Source: Streptomyces sp. S465 (lineage in GTDB: Bacteria > Actinomycetota > Actinomycetes > Streptomycetales > Streptomycetaceae). Taken from it: DNA of 64,000 nt. Where the stretch lies: contig NZ_CP114036.1 of NCBI RefSeq assembly GCF_026898115.1, positions 7,806,001-7,870,000 of the forward strand, in the 5' to 3' direction. The translations under genes and the position numbers were made by a program. The notes beneath the pieces were generated by a model, which searched no databases, was not told where the DNA came from, and saw only the letters and a program-made list of their open reading frames with translations. Shown here piece by piece: positions 33,288 through 41,637 of the stretch (position 1 is the first letter of the stretch; the number at the start of each line of letters is the position of its first letter).

Positions 33288-34457
33288 TCAGGCGCGGGTT
33301 TCGGCCGTGAGCTCGTCGATGATCTCCGCCCCGTGCTGTCCGAGCAGCGGCGGGGCCGTGTCGAAGTCGAGCGCGGCGTTGCGAAAGCGCAGGGGGCTGA
33401 CCACCTGGGGAACGGAACCCAGGGTCGGGTGCGGCAGGTGCCGGACCATGTCGCGGTGGCGCACCTGCTCGTCGGCGAAGGCCATCGGCACGGTGTTGAT
33501 GGGGCCGCACGGCACCGAACGGCTGCCGAGTTCGTGCAGCCAGTGCTCGAGGTCGCCTTCGGCCAGCGTGTCCCGGATGAGGGAGGTGAGCGCTTCCACG
33601 TTGCGCACGCGGGCCTCGTTGGTGGCGTAGTCGGGGTCGGCGGCGAGGCCGGGCATGCCGAGCGCCTCGCAGAACTGGACGAACTGCCCGTCGTTGCCGA
33701 CCGCGACGACGAGGTGGCCGTCCCGGCAGGGGTACACGTCCTGGGGCTGGATGTTCGGGTGCCGGTTGCCGCGGCGGACCGGCACGTCACCGGAGATCAG
33801 GTGGTTCATCGCTTGGTTGGCGAGGATGCCGACCTGGACGTCCAGCATGGCGAGGTCGATGTGGTCGCCCTCTCCGGTGCGGTCCCGGTGGGCGAGGGCG
33901 GCCAGCACGCCGGTGGCCGCGTACATGCCGGTGAAGAGGTCCACCACCGGGATGCCGACCTTCTGCGGGCCCCCTCCCGGCCGGTCGTCGGGCTCGCCGG
34001 TGACGCTCATCAGCCCGCCCATGGCCTGGATCATGAAGTCGTAGGCGGCCTGGTCACGACGCGGGCCGGTCTGGCCGAAACCGGTGATCGAGCAGTAGAT
34101 GAGGTCGGACTTGACGGCCCGCAGGTCCTCGTAGCCCAGTCCGTACCGGTCGAGCGTGCCGGCTTTGAAGTTCTCCAGCACGATGTCGCTGGTGGCGGCG
34201 AGCCGGCGGATGAGTTCCCGCCCCTCGGCGGTGGCGAGGTCCGCGGTGACCGAACGCTTGCCCCGGTTGACGGAGAGGAAGTAGCCGGACTCGGTGTCCA
34301 GGAACGGCGGTCCCCAGGAGCGGGTGTCGTCGCCGGTGCCCGGCCGTTCGACCTTGATGACGTCGGCGCCGAGGTCGGCGAGCACCTGGCCGGCCCACGG
34401 TCCCGCCATGATGCGGCTCAGGTCGAGCACGCGCACATGCGTCAGCGGGCCCGTCAC
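33288..34457 (-). CDS. Class III CoA-transferase (CaiB/BaiF family)
   Basis: 389 residues. Family landmarks: VRVLDLSRIMAGPWAGQVLADLGADVIKVE at the N-terminus, NRGKRSVTADLATAEGREL, and the catalytic Asp in HIDLAMLDVQVGILANQ (about residue 174). It should move CoA between an acyl-CoA donor and a carboxylic acid, or act as an alpha-methylacyl-CoA racemase, a role of close relatives in glutathione-dependent isoprene breakdown. The GTG start overlaps the GST stop (GTGA at 34454-34457), so the two are co-translated. Confidence 0.85.
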   Translation of the reverse strand: MTGPLTHVRVLDLSRIMAGPWAGQVLADLGADVIKVERPGTGDDTRSWGPPFLDTESGYFLSVNRGKRSVTADLATAEGRELIRRLAATSDIVLENFKAGTLDRYGLGYEDLRAVKSDLIYCSITGFGQTGPRRDQAAYDFMIQAMGGLMSVTGEPDDRPGGGPQKVGIPVVDLFTGMYAATGVLAALAHRDRTGEGDHIDLAMLDVQVGILANQAMNHLISGDVPVRRGNRHPNIQPQDVYPCRDGHLVVAVGNDGQFVQFCEALGMPGLAADPDYATNEARVRNVEALTSLIRDTLAEGDLEHWLHELGSRSVPCGPINTVPMAFADEQVRHRDMVRHLPHPTLGSVPQVVSPLRFRNAALDFDTAPPLLGQHGAEIIDELTAETRA

Positions 34458-35104
34458 GACGCCCTCCCGGTGGCGAGTGCGGCGGAGTCGTCGACGATCC
34501 GCGTGGCGCGCATCGACGGACGCTCGGACACCTCGGCGTGCCATGCGGCGAGGTTCGGCCGTCCGGCGCGCCAGTGAAGTACCTCCCAGCGGAAGTCCAG
34601 GTGCGCCAGGGCGATCGCCACCGACACCCGGCCGATGTCGAAGCGTTCGCCGAGTTCGCCGGCGCGGGACTCGAGGTGGTCGAGCGTCGTCGTCACCTTC
34701 AGGCCGAAGGCGTCGAGGTAGGGGTCGGCGGCGTCGTGGGCGAGGCCACGGTCGCGATGCCAGTTGCGCCATATGAGGAGCAGGTCGAGCAGGCCGTCAC
34801 CGAGGGCCTGGAGCGAGGCCGTTCGGAAGTACTCCGCCTCGTCGCGCGGGTACAGCACCGTGTCACCCGCCCTGCGGGCGAAGAACTCGCAGATCACCCG
34901 GGAGTCGAGCAGGACGCGCCCGTCGTCGAGCAGCAGTGTGGGGATCTTGTTGAGCGGATTGGCGCTCAGCACCTTGGGGTTGGGCTCGGACATCTGCACC
35001 GGGGTGCGCTCGGTCTCGACGTCGTCCACCTGGCCCGTCTCGTGCAGCACGACCATGACCTTGCGGACGAACGGTGATTTCGGGGACCAGAACAGTCGCA
35101 CCAC
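34454..35104 (-). CDS. Glutathione S-transferase family protein
   Basis: 216 residues with the N-terminal thioredoxin-fold domain (MVRLFWSPKSPFVRKVMVVLHETG, then the cis-Pro/substrate stretch NPLNKIPTLLLDDGRVLLDSRVICEF). An all-helical C-terminal domain follows (DFRWEVLHWRAGRPNLAAWHAEVSERPS). The Ser at about residue 10 is the likely thiol-activating residue. Start: GTG at 35104, with AGGAG three bases upstream; GTG at 35101 has better spacing. It is the first gene of the operon that ends in gshB, which strongly suggests a glutathione-dependent conjugation or isomerisation step. Confidence 0.85.
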   Translation of the reverse strand: MVRLFWSPKSPFVRKVMVVLHETGQVDDVETERTPVQMSEPNPKVLSANPLNKIPTLLLDDGRVLLDSRVICEFFARRAGDTVLYPRDEAEYFRTASLQALGDGLLDLLLIWRNWHRDRGLAHDAADPYLDAFGLKVTTTLDHLESRAGELGERFDIGRVSVAIALAHLDFRWEVLHWRAGRPNLAAWHAEVSERPSMRATRIVDDSAALATGRAS

Positions 35105-35183
35105 AGACTCCTAAGTCATTAATGCAGCTTTATAGCTTTTTACGGTAAGGGTGTGCCCCTGTCGGTGGCAAGTCACCTCTGGG
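35105..35183 (-). promoter_or_regulatory. AT-rich promoter/operator of the GST-gshB operon
   Basis: 79 bases of unusually AT-rich sequence (CATTAATGCAGCTTTATAGCTTTTTACGG at about 35117-35145) between the GntR gene and the GST. AGCTTTATAGCT at about 35125-35136 is an AGCT-N4-AGCT dyad that could bind the adjacent HutC-type regulator. Confidence 0.45.
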
Positions 35184-35918
35184 TCAGGCGTGGACGGAGA
35201 TGTCCAGACGGACGACGTCACCGCGGTACATGCCGTCACCGACGAAGACCACGGACCCGTCCGCGTCGACCGCCGTGCGCTGGAGCCGGGCGATCGGCGA
35301 GTTCAGCGGGACGTCGAGTTCGCTGCTGAGCTCGACGTCGGCCATCACGATCGTGAGCGTCTGGTGCACGGTGGTCAGACGCAGGCCGGGCATGTCCTTG
35401 AGTATCCGCAGCGTGGTGTTCTCGGCGAGCTGTTCGTCCGTGATCCGTGCGGCCCACCGCTCCGCGATGTAGGCGTCGCCGAGGTAGTAGGGGCGCCCGT
35501 CGCGCGAGTGGCGCCGCCGCCAGTGCCGGTACGACGGCGCCAGTGTGCCGTCGGCGTGCTCGACGCGCGGCGGATGGGCGGTGACGTCACTCGCCAGCAA
35601 CTCGACCTCGATACCGGGAGGGGAGAGCAGCAGGCCGTTCCAGTCGGTGGGGACCTCGCACCACAGGTCCTGCTGCGGCCGCCGCCTGACGAAGGTTCCC
35701 TTGGCGCGGTACCGCTCGATCAGCCCGGCCTCTTCGAGCAGTCCGAGTGCCTGCCGGATCGTGGCGGGTGCGACGCTCCACTCCTCCGCCAGCTCCACAA
35801 CGGTGGGAATGCGCTCCCCGACGGCCCAGTGACCCGATTCGATACGCCGGCGGAAGATCGTGGCCAGCTGGTTGTACCGGGCAACGCCGGCGCTGGTGCC
35901 GTGGGGGTTGATCGCCAT
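35184..35918 (-). CDS. GntR-family regulator, HutC/UTRA type
   Basis: 244 residues. The winged helix (about residues 15-75) carries ATIFRRRIESGHWAVGERIP, VVELAEEWSVAPATIRQALGLLEEAGL and KGTFVRRRP; the C-terminal UTRA domain (about 95-240) binds a small ligand. It likely controls the GST-gshB operon immediately downstream and the MFS gene upstream, all in the same orientation. Start: ATG at 35918; ATG at 35927 is an alternative. No ribosome site is obvious, so a leaderless or weakly translated message is possible. Confidence 0.85.
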   Translation of the reverse strand: MAINPHGTSAGVARYNQLATIFRRRIESGHWAVGERIPTVVELAEEWSVAPATIRQALGLLEEAGLIERYRAKGTFVRRRPQQDLWCEVPTDWNGLLLSPPGIEVELLASDVTAHPPRVEHADGTLAPSYRHWRRRHSRDGRPYYLGDAYIAERWAARITDEQLAENTTLRILKDMPGLRLTTVHQTLTIVMADVELSSELDVPLNSPIARLQRTAVDADGSVVFVGDGMYRGDVVRLDISVHA

Positions 35919-35963
35919 GCCGGCCATTGTCGCAAACCGGCCGCACGACGGGAGCACGAGCGG

Positions 35964-37292
35964 TCAGACCGTGCCCTCGGCGCGGGCCGGACGGATGAGC
36001 AGGAACATCACCAGCGCACCGGCTCCCAGGATCGCCCCGTAGAGCAGCTGGTTGTACGCCTGGGTGCCGGTCGTACTGCTCAGCCATCCGGTGATGGTGG
36101 GCGTGAGCAGGTTGCCGATGCCGGCGAAGGCGGTGATGGTGGCGATACCGCCCGCGGCCGCGGTGCCCCTGAGCAGAGCGGCCGGCATGCTCCAGAACGG
36201 CCCCATCGCCCCCATCGTTCCCACGGCTATCACCGTGAGGACCACGAGCGCGAGCCAGGTCGTGTCCGCGGCCAGCGGCAGCAGGAGCCAGCCGGCGGTT
36301 CCCACCATGGCGAAGACGCCGGCGTGCATGCGGCGCTCCTGGGTCCGGTCCGAATGACGGGCGTTGAGGTACTGGACGACCACCGCCACGACGAACGGCA
36401 CCGCGCTCAGCAGCCCGATCTGCGCCACGCTGAGCGAGCCGGCGTCCTTGAGGATCGTGGGGAGCCACAGGAACAGACCGCTCGTGCTGGTCATGATGGA
36501 GAAGCCGAGCGCGGCCAGACCCCAGAACCGCCCGCTGCGCAGCGCGGCACCGTAGGAATGCGGAACCTTCTCCCCGGTGGGCCGGTCGCGCTCGACCTCG
36601 GCGGCGACGAGACGGCGTTCGTCCGCGGTGAGCCAGTGCGCGGATTCCGGACTGTCGCTGAGCACGAAGTACACCACCACGCCGAGCAGACAGGCGGGCA
36701 GCCCCTCCACCAGGAAGACCCACTGCCAGCCGTCCAGGCCCCAGAGTCCGTCCATCCCGTCCATGATCCCGCCGGACACGGGGCCGCCGACGATGCCCGA
36801 GATGGCCATCGCGGACAGGAATATCGCGCTGGTGCTGGCTCGCCGCTTGGAGGGGATCCAGTAGGAGAGGTACAGCAGGACGCCGGGGAAGAATCCCGCC
36901 TCGAAGACGCCGAGGAGGAATCGCACGGCGTAGAAGTGGCCGGGCGAGACCATGAACGCGGAGACCGCGGAGACGAGCCCCCACGGCACCATGATCCGCA
37001 GAAACGTCTTGCGGGCTCCGACCTTGTGCAGCATCAGATTGCTCGGCACCTCGAACAGGACGTAGCCCAGGTAGAACAGGGAGGCCCCGAGGCCGAACAC
37101 CGCGTCGGAGAACCCGAGGTCCGTGGAGAACTCGAGTTTCGCGAACCCGATGTTGGACCGGTCGATGAACGCGACCACGTAGCACACCACGAGCAGCGGC
37201 AGGATGCGCCATTTGATCTTTCGATAGACCGCGTCGGCTCGCGGGTTCCCGACGTCTCCCGTCGGGGTCACCGGCGTCGTTTCCGTCGCCAT
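35964..37292 (-). CDS. MFS carrier of the anion:cation symporter (ACS) family
   Basis: 442 residues and about 12 membrane helices. The ACS signature is clear: RILPLLVVCYVVAFIDRSNIGFAKL in helix 1, GLGASLFYLGYVLFEVPSNL in helix 2-3, RFLLGVFEAGFFPGVLLYLSYW in helix 4. These carriers import organic anions such as phthalates, tartrate, hexuronates or 4-hydroxyphenylacetate. It is upstream of the GntR and GST-CoA-transferase genes and divergent from the TtdA/TtdB-like hydro-lyase, so its substrate is probably the acid that enters this island's pathway. Confidence 0.87.
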   Translation of the reverse strand: MATETTPVTPTGDVGNPRADAVYRKIKWRILPLLVVCYVVAFIDRSNIGFAKLEFSTDLGFSDAVFGLGASLFYLGYVLFEVPSNLMLHKVGARKTFLRIMVPWGLVSAVSAFMVSPGHFYAVRFLLGVFEAGFFPGVLLYLSYWIPSKRRASTSAIFLSAMAISGIVGGPVSGGIMDGMDGLWGLDGWQWVFLVEGLPACLLGVVVYFVLSDSPESAHWLTADERRLVAAEVERDRPTGEKVPHSYGAALRSGRFWGLAALGFSIMTSTSGLFLWLPTILKDAGSLSVAQIGLLSAVPFVVAVVVQYLNARHSDRTQERRMHAGVFAMVGTAGWLLLPLAADTTWLALVVLTVIAVGTMGAMGPFWSMPAALLRGTAAAGGIATITAFAGIGNLLTPTITGWLSSTTGTQAYNQLLYGAILGAGALVMFLLIRPARAEGTV

Positions 37293-37464
37293 CGGCTGGC
37301 TCCTCGTCGTTGAGTTTTCGCGACGGAGCGGCCCGCCGTCGCGATGCTGGCGAGGACGCTAGGCACCGACCAGGTAAAAGTCAATGACCTATCTTTTTGA
37401 TTGTTGCGAACTTCCGCGCTACGTTCGACGGGTCGGCGTTGCCCATCACGGGAGGACCGTAACC
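37293..37464. promoter_or_regulatory. Divergent control region between MFS and hydro-lyase genes
   Basis: 172 bases. An 8-bp inverted repeat CGCGACGG/CCGTCGCG (37319-37326 with 37336-37343) lies 27 bases before the MFS start. The middle (about 37373-37410, AGGTAAAAGTCAATGACC, then TATCTTTTTGATTGTTGCG) is AT-rich and should hold the two back-to-back promoters. Confidence 0.45.
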
Positions 37465-38334
37465 TTGGCGATCAGCTATGACCTGCTGAAGAGCGTCACG
37501 TCGCAGATGTACGCGCGGTCGCTGCGAGCGGTACCCGCCGATGCGAAGAAAGCCCTGGCCGGCGCCCGGACCCGGGAGACGGACTCCGTCGCGCGCACCA
37601 CGTTGGACCTGATGGTGGCCAACGCGACGGCGGCCGAGGAACGCGGGCACTTCCTGTGCAGCGACTCCGGGGTGCCGACCTATCAGATCCGGGTCGGGAC
37701 ACAGGCGAGGTTCGACGGCGACGTCAGACGAGCGATCCGGGACGGGTTCGCCGAACTCGTGGCCACCTCCGACCCGCCGCTGCTCAAGCACGTCACCAAC
37801 CCGCTGACCAACGAGCGCGGTCATGCCGGCAAGGACATGCCCATCGTCACCTTCGACCTGGTCGACGGCGCCGACGACGTGGAGATCATCTGCTCGCCCA
37901 AGGCACTCGGCTCCGGACGGTGGGCCGCGCTGGAGATCTTCACGTTTCCCTCGATGGCCGAGATCGAGGAGTACATCATGAAGGTCGTCCTCACAGCGGG
38001 CTCCCAGGCCTGCCCGCCCGTGATCGTGGGCGTCGGGATCGGCGGCACCTTCGACTACGCCACCAAGCTGGCCAAGGAGTCGGTCGTACGGCCGATCGGT
38101 CAGAGCCATCCCGAGCCGGTCATCGCCGACATGGAGAAGCGGCTGCTCGACGCGGTGAACAAGACGGGGTTCGGCCCGATGGGCACCGGGGGTGCCACCA
38201 CCGCCATGGCCGTGCACGTCGACTACGCGTCCGGGCACGGGTTCACGCCCGTCGCCGTGTGCTTCAACTGCTGGATCGACCGCCGGACGCGGGTGCGGAT
38301 CAGCAACGACGGCACCGTCACCGAGGTGGAGTGA
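37465..38334 (+). CDS. Fumarate hydratase / tartrate dehydratase alpha subunit (TtdA type)
   Basis: 289 residues. This is the iron-sulphur subunit of class I type two-subunit hydro-lyases. Three cysteines in conserved settings ligate the 4Fe-4S cluster: FLCSDSGVPTYQI, AGSQACPPVIVGVGIGG and TPVAVCFNCW. Further landmarks are LTNERGHAGKDMP and GPMGTGGATTAMAVHVD. It should (de)hydrate a dicarboxylate such as tartrate, fumarate or mesaconate; the substrate is not determined by the sequence. Start: TTG at 37465 with GGAGGA eight bases upstream; the longer ATG frame at 37384 lies in the promoter. The beta subunit follows after five bases. Confidence 0.85.
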   Translation: MAISYDLLKSVTSQMYARSLRAVPADAKKALAGARTRETDSVARTTLDLMVANATAAEERGHFLCSDSGVPTYQIRVGTQARFDGDVRRAIRDGFAELVATSDPPLLKHVTNPLTNERGHAGKDMPIVTFDLVDGADDVEIICSPKALGSGRWAALEIFTFPSMAEIEEYIMKVVLTAGSQACPPVIVGVGIGGTFDYATKLAKESVVRPIGQSHPEPVIADMEKRLLDAVNKTGFGPMGTGGATTAMAVHVDYASGHGFTPVAVCFNCWIDRRTRVRISNDGTVTEVE

Positions 38335-38339
38335 GGACC

Positions 38340-38957
38340 ATGGCCGCGATACGCGAGATCGAACTGCCCGCCGACGAGGACCTGGTCCGCGATCTGCGCT
38401 CCGGCGACCTGGTCCGGCTGACCGGGGAGATCGTCATCTCCGCGGGTCTGCCGGCCTACCGGCGTCTGCTGAGTGAGCAGCGCCAGGGCATCGCACCGCC
38501 CCTGGACCTGCGGGGCCGAGCGTTGTTCCACGTGGGCAGCCTGGGGGAGGAGGCCGACGGCGAGTACCGGCTCCGCTACCTCAACCCCACCACGAGCACG
38601 CGCTTCGACGCCGAGATGCCGGAGCTCATCCGCGGACTGGGCATCCGCTTCGCCGGCGGCAAGGGCGGTCTCGGCGACGCGTCGGTGGCCGCCATGCGCG
38701 AGACGGGTTGCGTGTACCTCTCCTTCCTCGGCGGCGGCTGCACATTGCTGTCGGACGCCATCAGGCGTGTCACGGCGGTGCACTGGACCGAGCTGGTGGA
38801 GCACTACCGCCTCGTCCAGGTCGAGGTCGAAGCGCTGGGGCCGCTGACGGTCGGGATCGACGCGCACGGCGGGAGTATCTACCGGGACGTGCGGGAGAAC
38901 GCTCGGGCCAGGCTGCCCGAGATCCTCGACGGACTCGCCGAAGCGAGGCAGAACTGA
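38340..38957 (+). CDS. Fumarate hydratase / tartrate dehydratase beta subunit (TtdB type)
   Basis: 205 residues. The swivelling beta-subunit fold has SGDLVRLTGEIVISAGLPAYRRLL (catalytic Thr-Gly-x-Ile region), GRALFHVGSLG, NPTTSTRFDAEMPELI and RFAGGKGGLGDASVAAM. It pairs with the alpha subunit just upstream to make one active hydro-lyase. Start: ATG at 38340, preceded by GTGAGGACC. Beyond its stop there is a copy of the 17-bp operator-like sequence (38997-39013). Confidence 0.85.
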   Translation: MAAIREIELPADEDLVRDLRSGDLVRLTGEIVISAGLPAYRRLLSEQRQGIAPPLDLRGRALFHVGSLGEEADGEYRLRYLNPTTSTRFDAEMPELIRGLGIRFAGGKGGLGDASVAAMRETGCVYLSFLGGGCTLLSDAIRRVTAVHWTELVEHYRLVQVEVEALGPLTVGIDAHGGSIYRDVRENARARLPEILDGLAEARQN

Positions 38958-38996
38958 CCAGACCGGCCCCAGGAACCGTCCCCAGAAACCGTCCTC

Positions 38997-39013
38997 AGAA
39001 CTGGATACAGTTT
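38997..39013 (+). promoter_or_regulatory. Operator-like 17-mer, copy 1
   Basis: AGAACTGGATACAGTTT. The same 17 bases occur on the opposite strand at 39870-39886. The core CTG(G/T)ATACAG-type half-palindrome resembles sites bound by FCD-type GntR proteins. This copy lies downstream of the regulator gene, so it could support DNA looping with the promoter copy. Confidence 0.55.
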
Positions 39014-39065
39014 CGTCTCGGGGTCGGCCGGGTCCGAGACCCGTCTCGCATCGTCCTGAGCGTCG

Positions 39066-39836
39066 TCAGTCGGCGGACTCGAGAACGAACCGCAGCGTCT
39101 CCCGGATCGTCTTCGGGTCGTGGGCTCCCGCCACGGACGCGATGACGGTCAGTGCCGTGCGGGCCAGGTGCTCGGCGACCAGCCGCGAGGTGCGCCGGCC
39201 GTCGCGTGCCTGTGCGGCGCGGAGGATCTCCTCGTGGCCGGCCCGCCCCATCGCGATCAGGGCCAGTCGGTAGCTGGGCTCGTTGTGGTAGATGCGCAGG
39301 TAGCGCACCGAGTGGTCCCACATCGACTCCACCTGCGTGCGCAACCGGTCCTCGGTGTGGGAGAAGAGCAGGAAGTGGAACCGGCGGTGATGCTCGGTGG
39401 CCCCTTCCTCGTCACCGTCCGACGCCGAGGCGTTCATGGCCGTCAACGCGCTCTCCAGCTCGGCGGTTTCCTCCGCCGTGAGCCGCGGCACCGACAGCAG
39501 CACCGCGAGCGGTTCGTTGACCAGCCGCATCGAGTAGAGGGCCTCCAGGTCAGGGAGGGACAGCGGGGAGACCCGGATCCTGCGGTTGAAGTCCAACTGC
39601 ACCAGACCTTCGGTCTGCAGCCGCCGCAGCGCCTCGCGCAGCGGCGTCCGGCTGACCCGCAGGTCCGCGGCGAGTTGCACCTGGGAGATCCAGGTGCCGG
39701 GCCGCAGTTCACCCCGCAGGATCGCGTCGCGTACGTGCTCGTACGCGAGGGTCATGCTGTCGCCGGTCAGGTCAGAGGGCTGCCGGCCGGAGGGATGCGC
39801 GGGGGTGGTGGACACAGGCTTCACAGTAGCGGACAC
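39066..39836 (-). CDS. GntR-family regulator, FadR/FCD type
   Basis: 256 residues. The winged helix (about 28-90) has AYEHVRDAILRGELRPGTWISQVQLAADLRVSRTPLREALRRL. The C-terminal FCD helical domain (about 105-250) has the metal/ligand-binding acid-His pattern (EHHRRFHFLLFSHTEDR, then GHEEILRAAQARDG). It probably senses a carboxylic acid. Start: GTG at 39836, with GAGGAAGG upstream; longer frames run into the divergent promoter. The operator-like 17-mer is 34 bases before the start and another copy lies beyond the stop, which suggests autoregulation and control of the divergent hydratase genes. Confidence 0.85.
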   Translation of the reverse strand: MSATVKPVSTTPAHPSGRQPSDLTGDSMTLAYEHVRDAILRGELRPGTWISQVQLAADLRVSRTPLREALRRLQTEGLVQLDFNRRIRVSPLSLPDLEALYSMRLVNEPLAVLLSVPRLTAEETAELESALTAMNASASDGDEEGATEHHRRFHFLLFSHTEDRLRTQVESMWDHSVRYLRIYHNEPSYRLALIAMGRAGHEEILRAAQARDGRRTSRLVAEHLARTALTVIASVAGAHDPKTIRETLRFVLESAD

Positions 39837-39869
39837 ACCTTCCTCGGTGATGACCGTGAGCCGAGAGGA

Positions 39870-39886
39870 AAACTGTATCCAGTTCT
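39870..39886 (-). promoter_or_regulatory. Operator-like 17-mer, copy 2, between regulator and hydratase genes
   Basis: On the minus strand this reads AGAACTGGATACAGTTT, identical to 38997-39013. It lies between the divergent GntR (start 39836) and enoyl-CoA hydratase (start 39925) genes, close to a probable rightward -10 (TGTGTAGAGT at about 39907-39916). Confidence 0.6.
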
Positions 39887-39924
39887 CTTGGATTGAAAAG
39901 CTCATCTGTGTAGAGTCCGGCCAC

Positions 39925-40740
39925 ATGACATCACCTGTAGACACCTCAGCGACCGTGCACGGCGTCCGCTTGGAGATCCACGGTCAGGTGGCCGAAGTGG
40001 TACTCGACCGCGCTCCGGTCAACGCGGTCACCGTCGGGATGTACGAGACGCTCACCACCGTCTTCCGTGAACTGTCGGCCCGGACCGACGTGCACGCGGT
40101 CATCCTCCGGTCCGCCGTACGGATCTTCAGTGCCGGGGCCGACATCAAGCAGCCGGTGGAGGCGGTCAGCCCCTCCGAGAGCGCGGCCGAGTTCCGGCAG
40201 CGCATGGCGCGGACCGCTTACGAGGCCATCCTCGACTGCACGCTTCCCACGATCGCCGTGGTCAACGGAGCGGCGGTCGGCGCCGGGGCGGTCCTCGGCG
40301 CCTGCTGCGACATCCGCTACGCCGCGGATGACGCGCGGATCGGACTGCCAGAGATCAACGCCGGCCGTTGCGGCGGCGGCGCCCATCTGATGCGGCTGCT
40401 GCCCCAGGGGCAGGTCCGGCTCATGTACCTCACCGGCGACCCCGTGGACGCGGCCGAGGCGTACCGCATCGGCCTGGTCCAGCGCGTCGCCGCGCCCGAC
40501 GCGGTTCTCACCGAGGCCCGCGAACTGGCCGCCCGGCTCGCCGCGAAGAGCCCGCTCGGACTCCGGCTGGCCAAGCAGGCCCTCAACGAGGCGGAGAACC
40601 TGCCCGTCCGGCCGGGGTACGCCGCCGAGCAGGTGTACACGCTGCGGCTGGGCGCCCACCCCGATGCCGCGGAGGCCGCGAAGGCCGTCCTGGAGAAGCG
40701 GGAGCCGGTCTGGTCCTGGCCCGGTGTCGGGGAGGACTGA
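39925..40740 (+). CDS. Enoyl-CoA hydratase/isomerase family protein (first of two)
   Basis: 271 residues with the crotonase fold. The oxyanion hole is formed by FSAGADIKQP and AAVGAGAVLGAC; the catalytic-loop glutamate lies in GLPEINAG. It hydrates or isomerises an enoyl-CoA in a degradative route together with the second hydratase and the dehydrogenase downstream. Start: ATG at 39925; the ribosome site is weak. The gene follows the FCD-regulated promoter and is probably repressed by that protein until the acid substrate is present. Confidence 0.87.
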   Translation: MTSPVDTSATVHGVRLEIHGQVAEVVLDRAPVNAVTVGMYETLTTVFRELSARTDVHAVILRSAVRIFSAGADIKQPVEAVSPSESAAEFRQRMARTAYEAILDCTLPTIAVVNGAAVGAGAVLGACCDIRYAADDARIGLPEINAGRCGGGAHLMRLLPQGQVRLMYLTGDPVDAAEAYRIGLVQRVAAPDAVLTEARELAARLAAKSPLGLRLAKQALNEAENLPVRPGYAAEQVYTLRLGAHPDAAEAAKAVLEKREPVWSWPGVGED

Positions 40741-40789
40741 GCCGAACGGGCCGAGCCGAACCCATGCCGCACGTCAGAAAGAGTCTTCC

Positions 40790-40906
40790 GTGAGTGAGCA
40801 CCTCCGCACGACCAACGGTGCCAAGGGCGCGGCGGGCGTCCGCCGCGCCGTCCGCGCGCCGCGCGACACCGTCGTCCCCGGCCCGGAAACGGAGCGGGTC
40901 CCGTGA
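40790..40906 (+). CDS. 38-codon frame between the two hydratase genes, possible deletion remnant
   Basis: GTG at 40790; the stop TGA overlaps the next GTG start (GTGA at 40903-40906). The 38-residue product (VSEHLRTTNGAKGAAGVRRAV...ETERVP) is basic and has no recognisable domain. The coupled stop and the 162-base gap that would otherwise separate two operon genes suggest either a small translated coupler or the fused ends of a deleted gene, for example one for an acyl-CoA enzyme. Both ideas are inferred. Confidence 0.3.
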   Translation: MSEHLRTTNGAKGAAGVRRAVRAPRDTVVPGPETERVP

Positions 40907-41637
40907 GCACCGTGACCATCGACGAGCGTGACGACCGGGTCGTCGTCACGCTGGACCGGCCCGACGCCCGCAACGCCGTCAACGCGGCGATGATCGGTGA
41001 GCTGCACGAGGTGTGCGCACAGCTGGAAGCGCGCCCGAAGCCCCTGCTGCTGACCGGTTCCGGCGGGGTCTTCGCCGCCGGTGCCGACATCGCCGAACTG
41101 GCCGAGCGCGGCCGGGAGGAAGCCCTGCAGGGCATCAACAGCCGCCTCTTCGACCGCCTGGCCCGGCTTCCGCAGCCCACCGTCGCCGCCGTCGACGGCT
41201 ACGCACTGGGCGGGGGCGCGGAACTCGCCTTCGCCTGCGACATCCGTATCGCCTCGGAGACGGCCGTCTTCGGCAACCCCGAGCCGGGTCTCGGCATCAT
41301 CGCCGCCGCCGGGGCGTGCTGGCGGCTGGCCGATCTCGTCGGCACGTCCGTCGCCAAACAGGTCCTGCTCGGCGGGATACGCCTGGACGCGGAGCGCGCC
41401 CACCGCCTGGGCCTGGTCGCCGACGTCGTGCCGGCCGCCGACCTGCACGCGCGGGCCCATGGGCTGCTGGACCGCATGACCCGCTCGTCCGCCGCCGCCC
41501 TGCGGCTCACCAAGCTCGTCGTCGACTCCCCGGGCGGACACCCGTTGGTGGACGACCTCGCTCAGGCGGTGCTGTTCGAGACAGCCGACAAACGTGACCG
41601 GATGGCCCGGTTCCTGACCAAGGAGACGACTCGATGA
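40903..41637 (+). CDS. Enoyl-CoA hydratase/isomerase family protein (second)
   Basis: 244 residues, crotonase fold with AAGADIAELAERG and YALGGGAELAFACD for the oxyanion hole and GNPEPGLGIIAAAGAC for the active-site loop (Glu of the NPEPGLG type). It differs enough from the first hydratase to act on a different intermediate or as an isomerase. Start: GTG at 40903, coupled to the small frame upstream. The stop overlaps the dehydrogenase ATG (ATGA at 41634). Confidence 0.87.
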   Translation: MSTVTIDERDDRVVVTLDRPDARNAVNAAMIGELHEVCAQLEARPKPLLLTGSGGVFAAGADIAELAERGREEALQGINSRLFDRLARLPQPTVAAVDGYALGGGAELAFACDIRIASETAVFGNPEPGLGIIAAAGACWRLADLVGTSVAKQVLLGGIRLDAERAHRLGLVADVVPAADLHARAHGLLDRMTRSSAAALRLTKLVVDSPGGHPLVDDLAQAVLFETADKRDRMARFLTKETTR

